Part shown: positions 25,716-34,782 of the stretch, one piece after another
How the letters are laid out: each line of letters opens with the position of its first letter
Numbering within the stretch: position 1 is the first letter of the stretch
NCBI GenBank assembly: GCA_963592435.1
Contig: CAVAWT010000006.1
Coordinates: 1-64,000, forward strand
Reading direction: 5' to 3'
Origin: Phoenicibacter sp963592435
GTDB taxonomy: Bacteria > Actinomycetota > Coriobacteriia > Coriobacteriales > Eggerthellaceae
DNA: 64,000 bases
Position numbers and translations under genes: made by a program
The notes under the pieces: generated by a model
The model's input: only the letters and a program-made list of their open reading frames with translations
What the model was told of the DNA's origin: nothing
The model's database searches: none

Positions 25716-26684
25716 CTACCTATTCTTCTTGAAAGCATCAAGATCTTCCAAATCGTATCTTTTAAACGCGTAATCTCGAACACCTTTAAATATCGCAGAT
25801 GCTCGCGCTTTTCTAATTTTCCAAGGAACATCTTTAGCTCTTAGGTTGCGAAAAGCTTCATTGACATACAAAAGCTCCATTTTTCTGGCTTTGCTTTTCC
25901 CATGGTGAAATCTGCGCACAACCAGATTGTTCTTGTATAACCTGTGGAAATTTGAGATTCGATTGAGGTCTGTTTCATGTTTAATGTTCAAACTTTTTGC
26001 ATTCGCACGCTTATGCACGACCTCACTTGAGCCAACAAGGAAAGCGGGGCCGAAATGATGCGTCAGTCTGGTTGTATACTCTGTGTCGTCCCCCCAGATG
26101 AAGAAGCTTGCAATTGGAAGTCCAAGCCTTCTGATTGCCTTTGCGTTAATTAAAAGAGACACAAAAGTTGCACTTTCAATTTCGACAAGCCCTTTATTCA
26201 GAGCAAAATACCAGTCTGCATAACCATTTTTCGTAGATCTTGTGTCGACTGTTGGGACGTTCATTGGCTCATTGTTGATGCCATAAACGCAACTTGCGAA
26301 GAATGATGGCTCAACTTGAGTCTCCATAACAAATTTTGCTGCATTAACAAGTTCGAAAAGCGTTTCTGGCTTAGCAATGCAGTCGTCGTCCATCAGCCAC
26401 ACCCAGTCGCAGTCGGTCTCTGAGCAAATCCTTAAGCCTTCCTTAAACCCCCCAGCCCCTCCAAGGTTCTCTACCATTTGGTGATATTCAATCAAGGAGT
26501 TGCCCGAAAACTCAGCGTTTTCTTCAAACAGCTTGGATGTACCATCGGTGCTGGCGTTGTCAACAACAACAACTTTACTAGGCTGAAATTTTTGGCTTAG
26601 GATTGCGCTTAAACATTCTCGCAGAAGTTCTTTTCTGCTATAAGTCACAACCAGAGCAGCAACTTTGGTGTTAACATTGCTCAA
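25716..26684 (-). CDS. GT2 family glycosyltransferase (GlfT/rhamnosyltransferase-like)
   Basis: 322 aa GT-A enzyme acting at the cytoplasmic face on lipid-linked intermediates. N-terminal VAALVVTYSRKELLRECL, VVVDNASTDGTS, NLGGAGGFKEGL and the metal-binding WVWLMDDDC are visible; WGDDTEY corresponds to the acceptor-site acidic motif. The GGAGGF and DDD pattern resembles galactofuranosyl- or rhamnosyltransferases. It starts with TTG four bases after the flippase stop, so translation is probably coupled. Donor and acceptor cannot be assigned. Confidence 0.88.
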   Translation of the reverse strand: MSNVNTKVAALVVTYSRKELLRECLSAILSQKFQPSKVVVVDNASTDGTSKLFEENAEFSGNSLIEYHQMVENLGGAGGFKEGLRICSETDCDWVWLMDDDCIAKPETLFELVNAAKFVMETQVEPSFFASCVYGINNEPMNVPTVDTRSTKNGYADWYFALNKGLVEIESATFVSLLINAKAIRRLGLPIASFFIWGDDTEYTTRLTHHFGPAFLVGSSEVVHKRANAKSLNIKHETDLNRISNFHRLYKNNLVVRRFHHGKSKARKMELLYVNEAFRNLRAKDVPWKIRKARASAIFKGVRDYAFKRYDLEDLDAFKKNR

Positions 26685-26687
26685 TTT

Positions 26688-28148
26688 TTAAGAAACTCCA
26701 ATCTTCTTCATTTCTTTAAAAGCCTTAAACGCATGGTGTTCTTTTGTAGCAACAATCACGAGGGCATAGACGCCAACAAGGGTTGCGATTCGTAGTATTA
26801 ATTTTGCCACAAAAGGAAGCGAATTAATAGCAGAACCAACCGAAATGCATGCCACGACAGACAAAATTGATGCCATGATGCTTGGAAGAAAGTTTTTCAA
26901 GAACTCAAGACGAGACACTTTGAGAATGTCATGAACAAGGAGCTCAGTTGTTAGCAAGAAATGCGAGAAATAGGCAAGCGAGATGAAATAACCTAAAATT
27001 TCAATAGACTCCGAAGCAACTCCAGCGACAATTGCAACAAGAGAAATAAAAGTGCAAATTAAGCCCGACTTAAAAAGGGAATCGGTACGACCAGCACTTT
27101 GGAAAATTGCTCCAGAAGTGGAATTTACCATTTGAATTCCAATAGAAACCGACAGACCAACAAGGGCTGAAGCTGCGAAGTTCCATTGATTTCCGAACAT
27201 GACAAAGATGATCTCTTCTGCAAAGCAGAAGAAAAACGCAGCAACAAACATCCCCACGGCAGCCAGAATTCTGCAGATCCCAAGCCAACTTGAGTATAAT
27301 TTTGACATGTCGTTTTGGTACTCTGAAAGGTAGGGCTGTAGCACACTACTAAAAATTCCCGTCAGGTAGTTCAAAGGATATTGCATGAGCTTATATGCTT
27401 TGTCGTAATACCCCAGTTTTGCTGCACCCATGGTTGCACCAATAAGAATGTTGTCGAAGTTACGAGCAAAATAGTTAATAATCGAGAATGCCCCTTGAAA
27501 GGCAGAGAATCTGAAAATTTTTTTTAAAGGAGCAATGAAATGAACATTGGTTGGCAGAATTTTAGTTGTCGCCCAGTTCCATAAAAACACAAACATGGCC
27601 GTCAAAATTGCATTCCAAGCAAGTGCATAGCACCCAAAACCACATTTTGCAAGCACAATGGCACAAATTCCTGCAAGGACGCTTACAGCAACAAGACGGA
27701 CGCTAATTGTTTTGAATTTTTTTTCTCGCAACAAAACACCATTGGGCACCATGTTTAAAGTGTTAAATAGAACCGAAAGCGATGCCACTAAACACAAAGG
27801 CAGAAGCTGATGATCGTTATAAATCACTGATATCGGATAGGAAATAGCACAAAACAGAGCCGTTAGCGCACAACCAAGGAGAACTGAAAAGAAAAAGAGT
27901 GCACTGAAATCTCTCTTTTGCAAATCTTTATATTGCACAATTGCAGTAGAAATTCCCATATCTGCCAGAATTGCAAAGAACGACGTGAAAACCGTAACAA
28001 CTGCAACAGTCCCGTGCTCTTCTGGCGTTAAAATTCTTGCAAGCACCATAGTTATTGCAAGTTGCACAACAACGTTTGCATACTTCGACACAAGTTGCAT
28101 GCCAAGCGCTGCGAGCATGGAAGTTTTATTGGTATGGTTGCTTCTCAT
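26688..28148 (-). CDS. Wzx-type oligosaccharide flippase (MOP superfamily)
   Basis: 486 aa with about twelve to fourteen membrane segments. The N-terminus KYANVVVQLAITMVLARIL(T)PEEHG is typical of polysaccharide flippases, followed by ADMGISTAIVQ. It should move undecaprenyl-linked repeat units across the membrane for the polymerase encoded two genes downstream. The ATG lies 9 nt after the dehydrogenase stop, within the same operon. Confidence 0.9.
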   Translation of the reverse strand: MRSNHTNKTSMLAALGMQLVSKYANVVVQLAITMVLARILTPEEHGTVAVVTVFTSFFAILADMGISTAIVQYKDLQKRDFSALFFFSVLLGCALTALFCAISYPISVIYNDHQLLPLCLVASLSVLFNTLNMVPNGVLLREKKFKTISVRLVAVSVLAGICAIVLAKCGFGCYALAWNAILTAMFVFLWNWATTKILPTNVHFIAPLKKIFRFSAFQGAFSIINYFARNFDNILIGATMGAAKLGYYDKAYKLMQYPLNYLTGIFSSVLQPYLSEYQNDMSKLYSSWLGICRILAAVGMFVAAFFFCFAEEIIFVMFGNQWNFAASALVGLSVSIGIQMVNSTSGAIFQSAGRTDSLFKSGLICTFISLVAIVAGVASESIEILGYFISLAYFSHFLLTTELLVHDILKVSRLEFLKNFLPSIMASILSVVACISVGSAINSLPFVAKLILRIATLVGVYALVIVATKEHHAFKAFKEMKKIGVS

Positions 28149-28157
28149 ATTTTGCGA

Positions 28158-29381
28158 CTAATCGCGCTTAAACAAATCCCTTGTGTAAACCTTATCAGAA
28201 ACATCCGCGAGTTCTTCATTCCAGCGGTTCGCAAGAATTATGTGGCAACGCTCTTTAAATGTTGCGAGATCGTGTGTGACTTCGCTGCCGAAAAATTCAG
28301 CATCGCCCAAAGTGGGTTCATAGACGAGAACCTGCACACCGTTGCTTTTTATGCGTCGCATGATGCCTTGAATTGAAGAGGCGCGGAAGTTGTCACTGCC
28401 ACTTTTCATGATTAAACGATAAACACCAACCAAGGGCTTATCAACTCCTTTGGCTTTTAATTCCTGGACTTGTTTTAAGACATGCTCAGAAATCCAGTCC
28501 TTGCGTGTTCTGTTTGCCTCAACAATTGCGCCAACAAGGCTTTGTGGCACATCTTCGTAATTTGCCAGCAACTGTTTTGTGTCCTTTGGCAGACAATAGC
28601 CACCATAACCAAATGACGGGTTGTTGTAGTGTTTGCCAATTCGAGGGTCCAGGCAAACACCTTTAATAACATCGGCAGTGCTTAGGTCTCTTGCTTCGCA
28701 ATAGGTGTCAAGTTCATTGAAATATGCAACGCGAAGGGCAAGGTATGTGTTTGCAAAAAGCTTCACGGCCTCAGCTTCTGTCTCCCCTAAAATTAAAGTT
28801 GGTGCCTCATCTTCTGCGCCTTCTGAGAGCAATTCTGCGAATTTTTCTGCTGCAACAATCGCATCTTTGTTGGCTTTATTTGCCCCGACGACAATTCTTG
28901 CTGGATGTAAGTTGTCAAAGAGTGCCTTGCCTTCGCGTAAAAACTCTGGGCTAAACATAATCTTATCGTCCGACAATTCTGCACGCACTGAAGCAGTGTA
29001 TCCAACAGGGACCGTAGATTTGATAACAATCCATGCGTCTGGGTTAACCTCACGCACAGCACAAATCGCATCTTCAACAGAACTTGTATCAAAGAAATTT
29101 TTCTGGGGATCATAATTTGTTGGAGTTGCAACAATAACAAAATCAGCATCATAATAAGCTTCTTGTGGGTTGATTGTGGCAGATAACTTGAGATTCCTTT
29201 TGTTATTTTTTGCCTCAGAAAAGAAGCGTTCAATCTCCTCGTCATGAATTGGAGATTCAAACTTACTAATTTTTTCAACCTTCTCTGGAACAATGTCAAG
29301 GGCACACACCTCATTATTTTTTGCCAAAAGCACGGCAAGCGACAAACCAACGTACCCTGTTCCTGCAACTGCAATTTTCAT
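28158..29381 (-). CDS. ugd: UDP-glucose 6-dehydrogenase family enzyme
   Basis: 407 aa nucleotide-sugar dehydrogenase oxidising UDP-glucose (or a related UDP-sugar) to the uronic acid. Visible are the NAD site GTGYVGLSLAVLLA, TPTNYD, the conserved STVPVG, SPEFLREG, the ALRVAYFNELD helix and the catalytic Cys in GYGGYCLPKDTKQL. The C-terminal UDP-binding domain (YRLIMKSGSDNFR) is present. It is the first gene of the minus-strand operon with flippase, glycosyltransferase and polymerase, supplying an acidic sugar to the polysaccharide. Confidence 0.92.
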   Translation of the reverse strand: MKIAVAGTGYVGLSLAVLLAKNNEVCALDIVPEKVEKISKFESPIHDEEIERFFSEAKNNKRNLKLSATINPQEAYYDADFVIVATPTNYDPQKNFFDTSSVEDAICAVREVNPDAWIVIKSTVPVGYTASVRAELSDDKIMFSPEFLREGKALFDNLHPARIVVGANKANKDAIVAAEKFAELLSEGAEDEAPTLILGETEAEAVKLFANTYLALRVAYFNELDTYCEARDLSTADVIKGVCLDPRIGKHYNNPSFGYGGYCLPKDTKQLLANYEDVPQSLVGAIVEANRTRKDWISEHVLKQVQELKAKGVDKPLVGVYRLIMKSGSDNFRASSIQGIMRRIKSNGVQVLVYEPTLGDAEFFGSEVTHDLATFKERCHIILANRWNEELADVSDKVYTRDLFKRD

Positions 29382-29416
29382 TAAAACAACTTTCTAAATC
29401 GTTTACAACAATATCC

Positions 29417-29422
29417 ATTATA
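29417..29422 (-). promoter_or_regulatory. Probable -10 box of the ugd-flippase operon
   Basis: Minus-strand TATAAT at 29422-29417 lies 35 nt before the ugd ATG, in the interval between divergent genes. A loose -35 (TTAATC) is at 19 bp spacing. An AGAAAG weak ribosome site follows. Confidence 0.4.
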
Positions 29423-29506
29423 AAGGTTTTTCAAATCATCTGATTAACTCTTATTGTTATTCATTAATTACAAGGCACATTCAAATACAAGGCATGCAAG
29501 TTTAGA

Positions 29507-29547
29507 ATGCGTTTTCAAACGCATATGCGAGCGTAAAATTTTACGCT
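29507..29547. repeat. Two adjacent perfect hairpins
   Basis: ATGCGTTT-TC-AAACGCAT (29507-29524, 8-bp arms) is followed 5 nt later by AGCGTAAAA/TTTTACGCT (29530-29547, 9-bp arms, no loop). They lie in the 219-base interval between ugd and the AlbA_2 gene. They could form a bidirectional terminator, a cruciform or a cassette boundary. The right part is followed by TTGCTTTTA. Confidence 0.55.
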
Positions 29548-29600
29548 TGCTTTTACGACCGAATAAGGCTAAAATATATAAAAGTCCGAAAGATTGGAAC

Positions 29601-30851
29601 ATGATGCGAGAAACAAAAAAATTAGAGTTTAAAGAGGAAATCAGCAATTCCTTTTTAAAAACGGTGAGTGCATTTGCAAATTATGGAATAGGGAAAATTG
29701 TTTTTGGAGTTAGAGATGATGGAGAAATTGTTGGAGTTAAAGATCTTAAAGGCTCTTGCCTTGCAATAGAAAATAAGATAAACGATTCAATAGTTCCGAC
29801 TCCCGATTTCACCTTAGCCCCCAACTCAGAAAACAAAACCATTGAGCTAAAAGTTTCCACTGGGCCTCACAAACCATATTTTTATAAAGCAAAAGCATAT
29901 AAGAGAAGCGACACCGCAACTGTAGAAGTCAGCAAACTTGAGTTGAATCGCCTTGTCTTGCTTGGAGAAAATCTAACCTTCGATGCAACTCCATCACACA
30001 TGAAAAAACCATCATTTAAGACATTAGAGTCTCGAGCTAAGGAATCATTTGGAATAACCACCATTAATGACGACAATCTCAAGACCCTTGAACTTGAAGA
30101 TGCGAAAGGTCAATTCAATGTTGCAGCAGAACTTCTGTCAGACATCAACAGTTTTCCCGGAATTGACATTGCTCGTTTTGGCAACAGCATTAGCATTTTT
30201 AAAGAAAGGCTCACCCTTGAAAAGCAATCAGTCATAACGCAATATGAGCAAGCCATTGATGTCTACAGGAGAAACTACAGAAATGAGATTGTTAGCGATG
30301 AAAAACGAGTATTGCACGAACTGATTCCGGAAGTTGCATTCCGCGAGGCCGTGGCAAATGCACTTGTTCACAGACAATGGGATACGACTGCACACATCAG
30401 AGTGTCTATGTTTGATGATAAAATTGAGGTCGTATCTCCTGGAGGACTACCAGACGATATTTCTGAAAAGGAATATCTTACTGGACAAATTTCAATTTTA
30501 CGAAACCCAATTTTGGGTAATGTTTTTTTTAGACTTGGAATCATAGAACGCTTTGGAACAGGCGTTGTGCGCATTAAGGATTCATATGCCACCTCAGACG
30601 CAAAGCCATCTTTTTTTGTTTCTGAAAATTCAATAAGGATTGTGTTGCCACTGTTGGAAACCTGCAACAACTTGACGATTGACGAGAAAAAGGTCTTCCG
30701 AATTATTCAAGGGAAAACACTACCAATCAGCGAAATTTCTGGACCAGCTCAATTTGGCAAGACTAAAACACATAACATCTTGAAAAAACTTAACGCAAAA
30801 GGATACGTTGAAGTCGTTGGAACAGGACGAGGAACAAAGTATAGAGGTTAG
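29601..30851 (+). CDS. AlbA_2/Schlafen-type ATP-binding protein
   Basis: 416 aa from the ATG at 29601. The N-terminal AlbA_2 (divergent AAA-4) domain begins ETKKLEFKEEIS and continues KTVSAFANYGIGKIVFGVRDDG and GVKDL. A central region resembles the GHKL-like HATPase_c_4 of RecG-like transcription regulators (REAVANALVHRQWD, FDDKIEVVSPGGLPDD, RNPILGNVFFRLGIIERFGTG). A C-terminal winged helix (about 365-416) follows. Family members are usually called putative transcriptional regulators or ATP-dependent helicases, without helicase motifs. A longer frame to 29454 is rejected because the domain starts at 29601. It is on the opposite strand to the glycan genes, like the other inserted cassettes. 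Confidence 0.85.
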   Translation: MMRETKKLEFKEEISNSFLKTVSAFANYGIGKIVFGVRDDGEIVGVKDLKGSCLAIENKINDSIVPTPDFTLAPNSENKTIELKVSTGPHKPYFYKAKAYKRSDTATVEVSKLELNRLVLLGENLTFDATPSHMKKPSFKTLESRAKESFGITTINDDNLKTLELEDAKGQFNVAAELLSDINSFPGIDIARFGNSISIFKERLTLEKQSVITQYEQAIDVYRRNYRNEIVSDEKRVLHELIPEVAFREAVANALVHRQWDTTAHIRVSMFDDKIEVVSPGGLPDDISEKEYLTGQISILRNPILGNVFFRLGIIERFGTGVVRIKDSYATSDAKPSFFVSENSIRIVLPLLETCNNLTIDEKKVFRIIQGKTLPISEISGPAQFGKTKTHNILKKLNAKGYVEVVGTGRGTKYRG

Positions 30852-30922
30852 TTGTTATGTAGCATCCTTATCTTTTAAATGACATGAATTAATGTCTAAC
30901 CATTAATTTTGCCAAGTAAGGG

Positions 30923-31204
30923 ATGCACCTGACATACAACTCTTTCCATTGGCGAGAAGTTGCATTTCTGACTCCTGTTCTGCGAAAAGGCTGCACAAAG
31001 CGCGAAATTGAGTTTTTGATGGACGGAAACTCAAGCATTGTCCCCATTGGGGTGAAGGCAGGACGAGGTTCCACCGCCTCACTCAATGCAGTGCTCGAAC
31101 GCGAAGATGTTACGCTGGGTTACAAACTAATCGATGGAAATGTTGGTCGAGTTGGTAAAAAGATTACCATTCCACTTTACATGACGATGTTTTTAGGTTC
31201 ATAA
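30923..31204 (+). pseudogene. C-terminal remnant of a DUF4143 ATPase
   Basis: About 93 codons read REIEFLMDG...IVPIGVKAG...LNAVLEREDVTLGYKL...GKKITIPLYMTMF, matching the C-terminus of ATPase 1 (VEIDFLI...PLEIKAG...LNRVLESKNVLIGYKF...GKKVTMPVYMLMF). The ATPase domain is gone and the catalytic-type E in (L/I)EIK is replaced (GVKAG). The frame ends overlapping the stop of the convergent glycosyltransferase gene. The 347 bases between 30852 and 31198 otherwise hold nothing. Confidence 0.75.
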
Positions 31205-32350
31205 TCTGTTTTTGGCAATTTCCTGATAAATTTGTGTGATTTTTCTTGCGTAAGCTTTCTTGTCATATTTTGCCAGTGCTTCTTTTTGGGCAAACTCTGC
31301 AATTCCTCTAGCTTTATCTTTGTTCTCAATTGCCCAGATGACCTTGGAAGCCAGATCTTCTGAGTTTCCGCTTTCATAAAGCAGACCATTCTTTCCATTT
31401 TCAATCAACTCGGGAGTTGCTCCAGCGTTTGCGCCAATTTCAAGACACCCACACATCATGCCTTCAACTGTCACACGTCCCATCCCCTCTGCATGCGAGC
31501 ACATGAGGGCAATGTCTGCCTGTTGATAAACTGCCGTAGCATCGTCAGTAAAAGGCTCTAGGGTGACATATTCCATTGAATTTTGTTCAAGGTAACTTAA
31601 GCATTGTGTAACGTATTCATTTTGTTTTAATATGCCAACAATTTTCAACGAAACAGAATACCCCTCTTCTTTTACTTTCTTAACGGCCTTGATTGCGTCC
31701 AACTGTCTTTTACAAGGCACAACACAACCCAACATAACAATCTTTGTGACATCTGTTGTAAACGTTTCTCGACCGTAGTTAATTTGACCGCTCAAACTGA
31801 CGGCATTATATATAATCTCTTTTTTGGCATCGCCAGTCCAAACCTCGAATTTCTTCGCAACAAAATTAGAAATAAATAAGTTCATTGCTGCATTATTCAT
31901 GAAAGATCTAATTTCGTCCTCATTAATAAATACAAGGTTGTGGTCTTCTTTTACGCATTCTCTAACATAGGAAACATACGGAATTCCAACATCTCGCGCT
32001 GCTGCCATTCCTGAGTCAACAATGATGTTATTATTGTGTACCACATCTATATCTTTCCTAACAAATAGCCTTTTAAAACGCCGAATTGCTACACGATTTA
32101 TTATAAACTTGATGCTTGGAGGTAAAACTGAGTCCTTATCCATAACGTTTCTGGTGTAAGGAATTATCGAAAACGGCACCCCAAGCTGTTTTAACTTATT
32201 TTCCATCGGTCCATGTTTCGATAGGACTACATGGGGATGTACGACTTCGCGATTAAGACCACTTAGTATGTCAAGCAGTGACCTTGATGAGCCTGCAAGA
32301 CCTGCAGAATCAGTCACGTAGAGAACATTAATTTTTTCTTTAAATTTCAT
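31199..32350 (-). CDS. GT4-family glycosyltransferase
   Basis: 383 aa GT-B fold enzyme. N-terminal VTDSAGLAGSSRSLLDIL is the acceptor-side start, and the C-terminal donor domain has VVPCKRQLDAIKAVKKV, ADIALMCSHAEGMGRVTVEGMMCGC and IGANAGATPELIENGKNGLLYE, the EX7E-type block of GT4. Cytoplasmic; adds a sugar to a lipid-linked intermediate. A weak GGAAA ribosome site precedes the ATG. It lies 35 nt after the GT2 gene on the same strand. Confidence 0.88.
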   Translation of the reverse strand: MKFKEKINVLYVTDSAGLAGSSRSLLDILSGLNREVVHPHVVLSKHGPMENKLKQLGVPFSIIPYTRNVMDKDSVLPPSIKFIINRVAIRRFKRLFVRKDIDVVHNNNIIVDSGMAAARDVGIPYVSYVRECVKEDHNLVFINEDEIRSFMNNAAMNLFISNFVAKKFEVWTGDAKKEIIYNAVSLSGQINYGRETFTTDVTKIVMLGCVVPCKRQLDAIKAVKKVKEEGYSVSLKIVGILKQNEYVTQCLSYLEQNSMEYVTLEPFTDDATAVYQQADIALMCSHAEGMGRVTVEGMMCGCLEIGANAGATPELIENGKNGLLYESGNSEDLASKVIWAIENKDKARGIAEFAQKEALAKYDKKAYARKITQIYQEIAKNRL

Positions 32351-32385
32351 TGTTTTACATTTCCTATCTTAATTTGGATTAATAT

Positions 32386-33369
32386 CTAAAGCCTTCCTAG
32401 CAGCAATTTTGCTCGCAGTAGCAATGTGTCTCTGCGAGACAGAGAACTGTAGGAATTAGAAAACGCCCACTTCAACCTATTTTTTGCGGAAGAATCGTAT
32501 TTCAAGAATGATTCAATCATTGCTCTATCGGCACTCAACATGTATTCTTTATATTCTTCATAAAGCACCTTTGCACACTTTTGCATATGCTTTTTTGGTC
32601 GCTGTGCAAGGTGTGCAATGCTTGCGTTTTTCACATCGGACCCTGCTCCAATTTCACCAACCGTGTTAGAAGATGTTATGCGTCGCAGAATTAGTGCGTT
32701 TTCCATGTCCACAATTATGTTCCCGCAATAAAAGGCAATTAAATAGATCCAAACATCATGAATTCTGTAAGTGTCTTTAACTTTTGCATTTTGGCACAAC
32801 TCTAACAGTGATCTATTAAAAACAAATGTGCACCCCGAATGCCAATTTCTTAAAATCGGCGTTGCTCTTAAGGTTTCGTCCAGTTTCATTTGAGCAAGTT
32901 CCCGCTTTGGGTTCTGCAAATGTTCATCAACATTTTGAAGGTCGGAACAGTAAAGAATGGGAGTGCCAAACCCTTCAACTGTTTTTAGGTTTTCAGTGCT
33001 TTCAGTTTTTTTAATTTTCTTAATTGCAACGCTTAACTTTTCAGGCAGCCAAGCGTCATCTTGGTCTGAAAACGCAAAGTAATCGTAATCATTCGCGTTA
33101 ACTTCATAGACCATTTGCATAAAGTTTTTGCCAACACCAAGGTTAGTTTCGTTTCGAGTCGCAATAATGTTAGTGTGAGTTTTTTCATATTCTGAAGCTA
33201 TTTTAAATGTGCCATCGGTGGATCTGTCGTCGCAAATGCGAAGAGTAACATCAACCCCATGTTGCTCCAGAATTGAGTCAATTTGCTCTGCGAGGTATTT
33301 CTCGCCGTTATACGTTGCCATCATCACGAAAACACGAGGCAAGTCGCTTGTTTTATCTAAATTGCACAT
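32386..33369 (-). CDS. GT2-family glycosyltransferase (rhamnosyltransferase-like)
   Basis: 327 aa. The N-terminus VMMATYNGEKYLAEQIDSIL, LRICDDRSTDGTF, the FSDQDDAWLPEKL metal site and HDVWIYLIAF match the rhamnosyltransferase/RgpB-like group of GT2. TATAAT on the minus strand (33383-33378) lies 8 nt before the ATG, so the message has almost no leader. It is the first gene of a two-gene glycosyltransferase operon, divergent from the second DHHW gene. Confidence 0.88.
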   Translation of the reverse strand: MCNLDKTSDLPRVFVMMATYNGEKYLAEQIDSILEQHGVDVTLRICDDRSTDGTFKIASEYEKTHTNIIATRNETNLGVGKNFMQMVYEVNANDYDYFAFSDQDDAWLPEKLSVAIKKIKKTESTENLKTVEGFGTPILYCSDLQNVDEHLQNPKRELAQMKLDETLRATPILRNWHSGCTFVFNRSLLELCQNAKVKDTYRIHDVWIYLIAFYCGNIIVDMENALILRRITSSNTVGEIGAGSDVKNASIAHLAQRPKKHMQKCAKVLYEEYKEYMLSADRAMIESFLKYDSSAKNRLKWAFSNSYSSLSRRDTLLLRAKLLLGRL

Positions 33370-33481
33370 ACGCCTTAATTATAGCACTGACACAACGAAA
33401 AATAAAGAGTGTGTCGCTAGGTCTTTAAATAACAATATGCAACTTAAAAGGCTTTCAAAGATACACTTAACCGCTTTCATA

Positions 33482-33487
33482 TATAAT
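33482..33487 (+). promoter_or_regulatory. -10 box of the second DHHW gene
   Basis: TATAAT lies 22 nt before the ATG at 33510. No convincing -35 box is seen. It shares the 140-base intergenic space with the divergent GT2 promoter at 33378-33383. Confidence 0.4.
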
Positions 33488-33509
33488 ACAATTGTTTCTT
33501 ATTTAGACC

Positions 33510-34766
33510 ATGACAACTAAACTTCGTAACATAATCTTCATCAGTGTTTGCATTTGCGCGTTTTCAATTGCATTCATTTACCTTGGTGCAAAAGCTACAC
33601 ACATTTTACCAGCTAGTTTTATTAATGCAACCTATTCAACCCTCGAAGGCGCGAAGCTGCAAGGCAGACCTTCTGTTTCGCTTGAAAACATAAAAAACGG
33701 CAAGTTTCAATCGGAGACTGAAAAGTGGATTACAACAAAGGTGCCTAAACGCGATTCAGTTATGTTGTTTAATGCGAGGGCTCAAAGAGGTGCCATCGCG
33801 GTTGCAAACATTGCAATAGGGTTCGAAGCAATTCCGACTTATTTTGGCTCCAAATACTCTTACACAGAAAGTCTTAATGTTGTTGCTGCCACTTCAGTTC
33901 AAAAGAGTGAGGATATTTCTCAGAAAATGGGTGAATGCGCCGAAGCTATTAACAAATTCGTTGATACTCACCCAAATTTGTCTTACACTTTGACGATACC
34001 AGACAGAGTCTGTCATAGTGAAGCAAACCCCTCTTTCTCTTTGGTTTCCGAACCGTTTGATGACGAATGGCGACATTCTGAATTCGTAGATAAACTTGAT
34101 GAGCGTATCAAATATGTTGATTTGTCTTACTCTAATTCGAGTGACTATTACAATAAGTATTTTAGGACTGACCATCACTGGAACATTGAAGGAGCCTATG
34201 AGTCCTTCAGAAAGGTCATGGGGTCGAGTTATCCTGAACTTGAAGCCATAGAGTTTGACCCAAACAGCAAGGTTACCTATCAAACCCCGAAATTTTATGG
34301 CACGGCTTCCCGTTTGGGGCTCTGTATTCCAAACGAAAGTGATTTAATCACCGACTACATAACCGATTTGTCGGATGTGACAATCAAATTCAATGGCAAG
34401 GAAGTTTCCTCCGATGAAGTTGAAGACGTTGAATCGTACGTAAATAAAAGCTACACAAAAGAAAAGCTAAAAGACAGACATGGCGACTATTTTCATGGTA
34501 ACAATGGATTAGTTACATACGAAAAAAACAACAGCAGCAACAGAAATTTGCTTGTTTTTAGAGATTCATATCTTAACAGTTGCGACCGTTTCTATTCCTT
34601 TTCTTTTGACAAAGTTATCACGGTGGACCAAGAAAAGTTTAAAGGTAACATCCAAGAATTGTTGGACGAATACAATATTACCGATGTTCTCTTTATGCAA
34701 AACGACGCGCGTTACTACGAAGAAAAGTCAAAACCAAATGCGTTAATTGCATTGCTGGCATCTTAA
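33510..34766 (+). CDS. Second DHHW-family protein
   Basis: 418 aa, the same build as the 23115 protein: signal anchor (8-27), FRTDHHWNIEGA (218-229), and RNLLVFRDSYLNSCDRF with a better DSY nucleophile block. Residues 1-110 match the first paralogue nearly throughout (TKLRNIIF, RPSVSLENIK, EKWITTKVPKRDSVMLFNA), after which similarity falls sharply. Likely an O-acetyltransferase for the same or a variant glycan, using the only MBOAT protein in the window. It is encoded alone on the plus strand between two minus-strand glycan operons. Confidence 0.87.
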   Translation: MTTKLRNIIFISVCICAFSIAFIYLGAKATHILPASFINATYSTLEGAKLQGRPSVSLENIKNGKFQSETEKWITTKVPKRDSVMLFNARAQRGAIAVANIAIGFEAIPTYFGSKYSYTESLNVVAATSVQKSEDISQKMGECAEAINKFVDTHPNLSYTLTIPDRVCHSEANPSFSLVSEPFDDEWRHSEFVDKLDERIKYVDLSYSNSSDYYNKYFRTDHHWNIEGAYESFRKVMGSSYPELEAIEFDPNSKVTYQTPKFYGTASRLGLCIPNESDLITDYITDLSDVTIKFNGKEVSSDEVEDVESYVNKSYTKEKLKDRHGDYFHGNNGLVTYEKNNSSNRNLLVFRDSYLNSCDRFYSFSFDKVITVDQEKFKGNIQELLDEYNITDVLFMQNDARYYEEKSKPNALIALLAS

Positions 34767-34782
34767 AAGATGTGACATTGCC

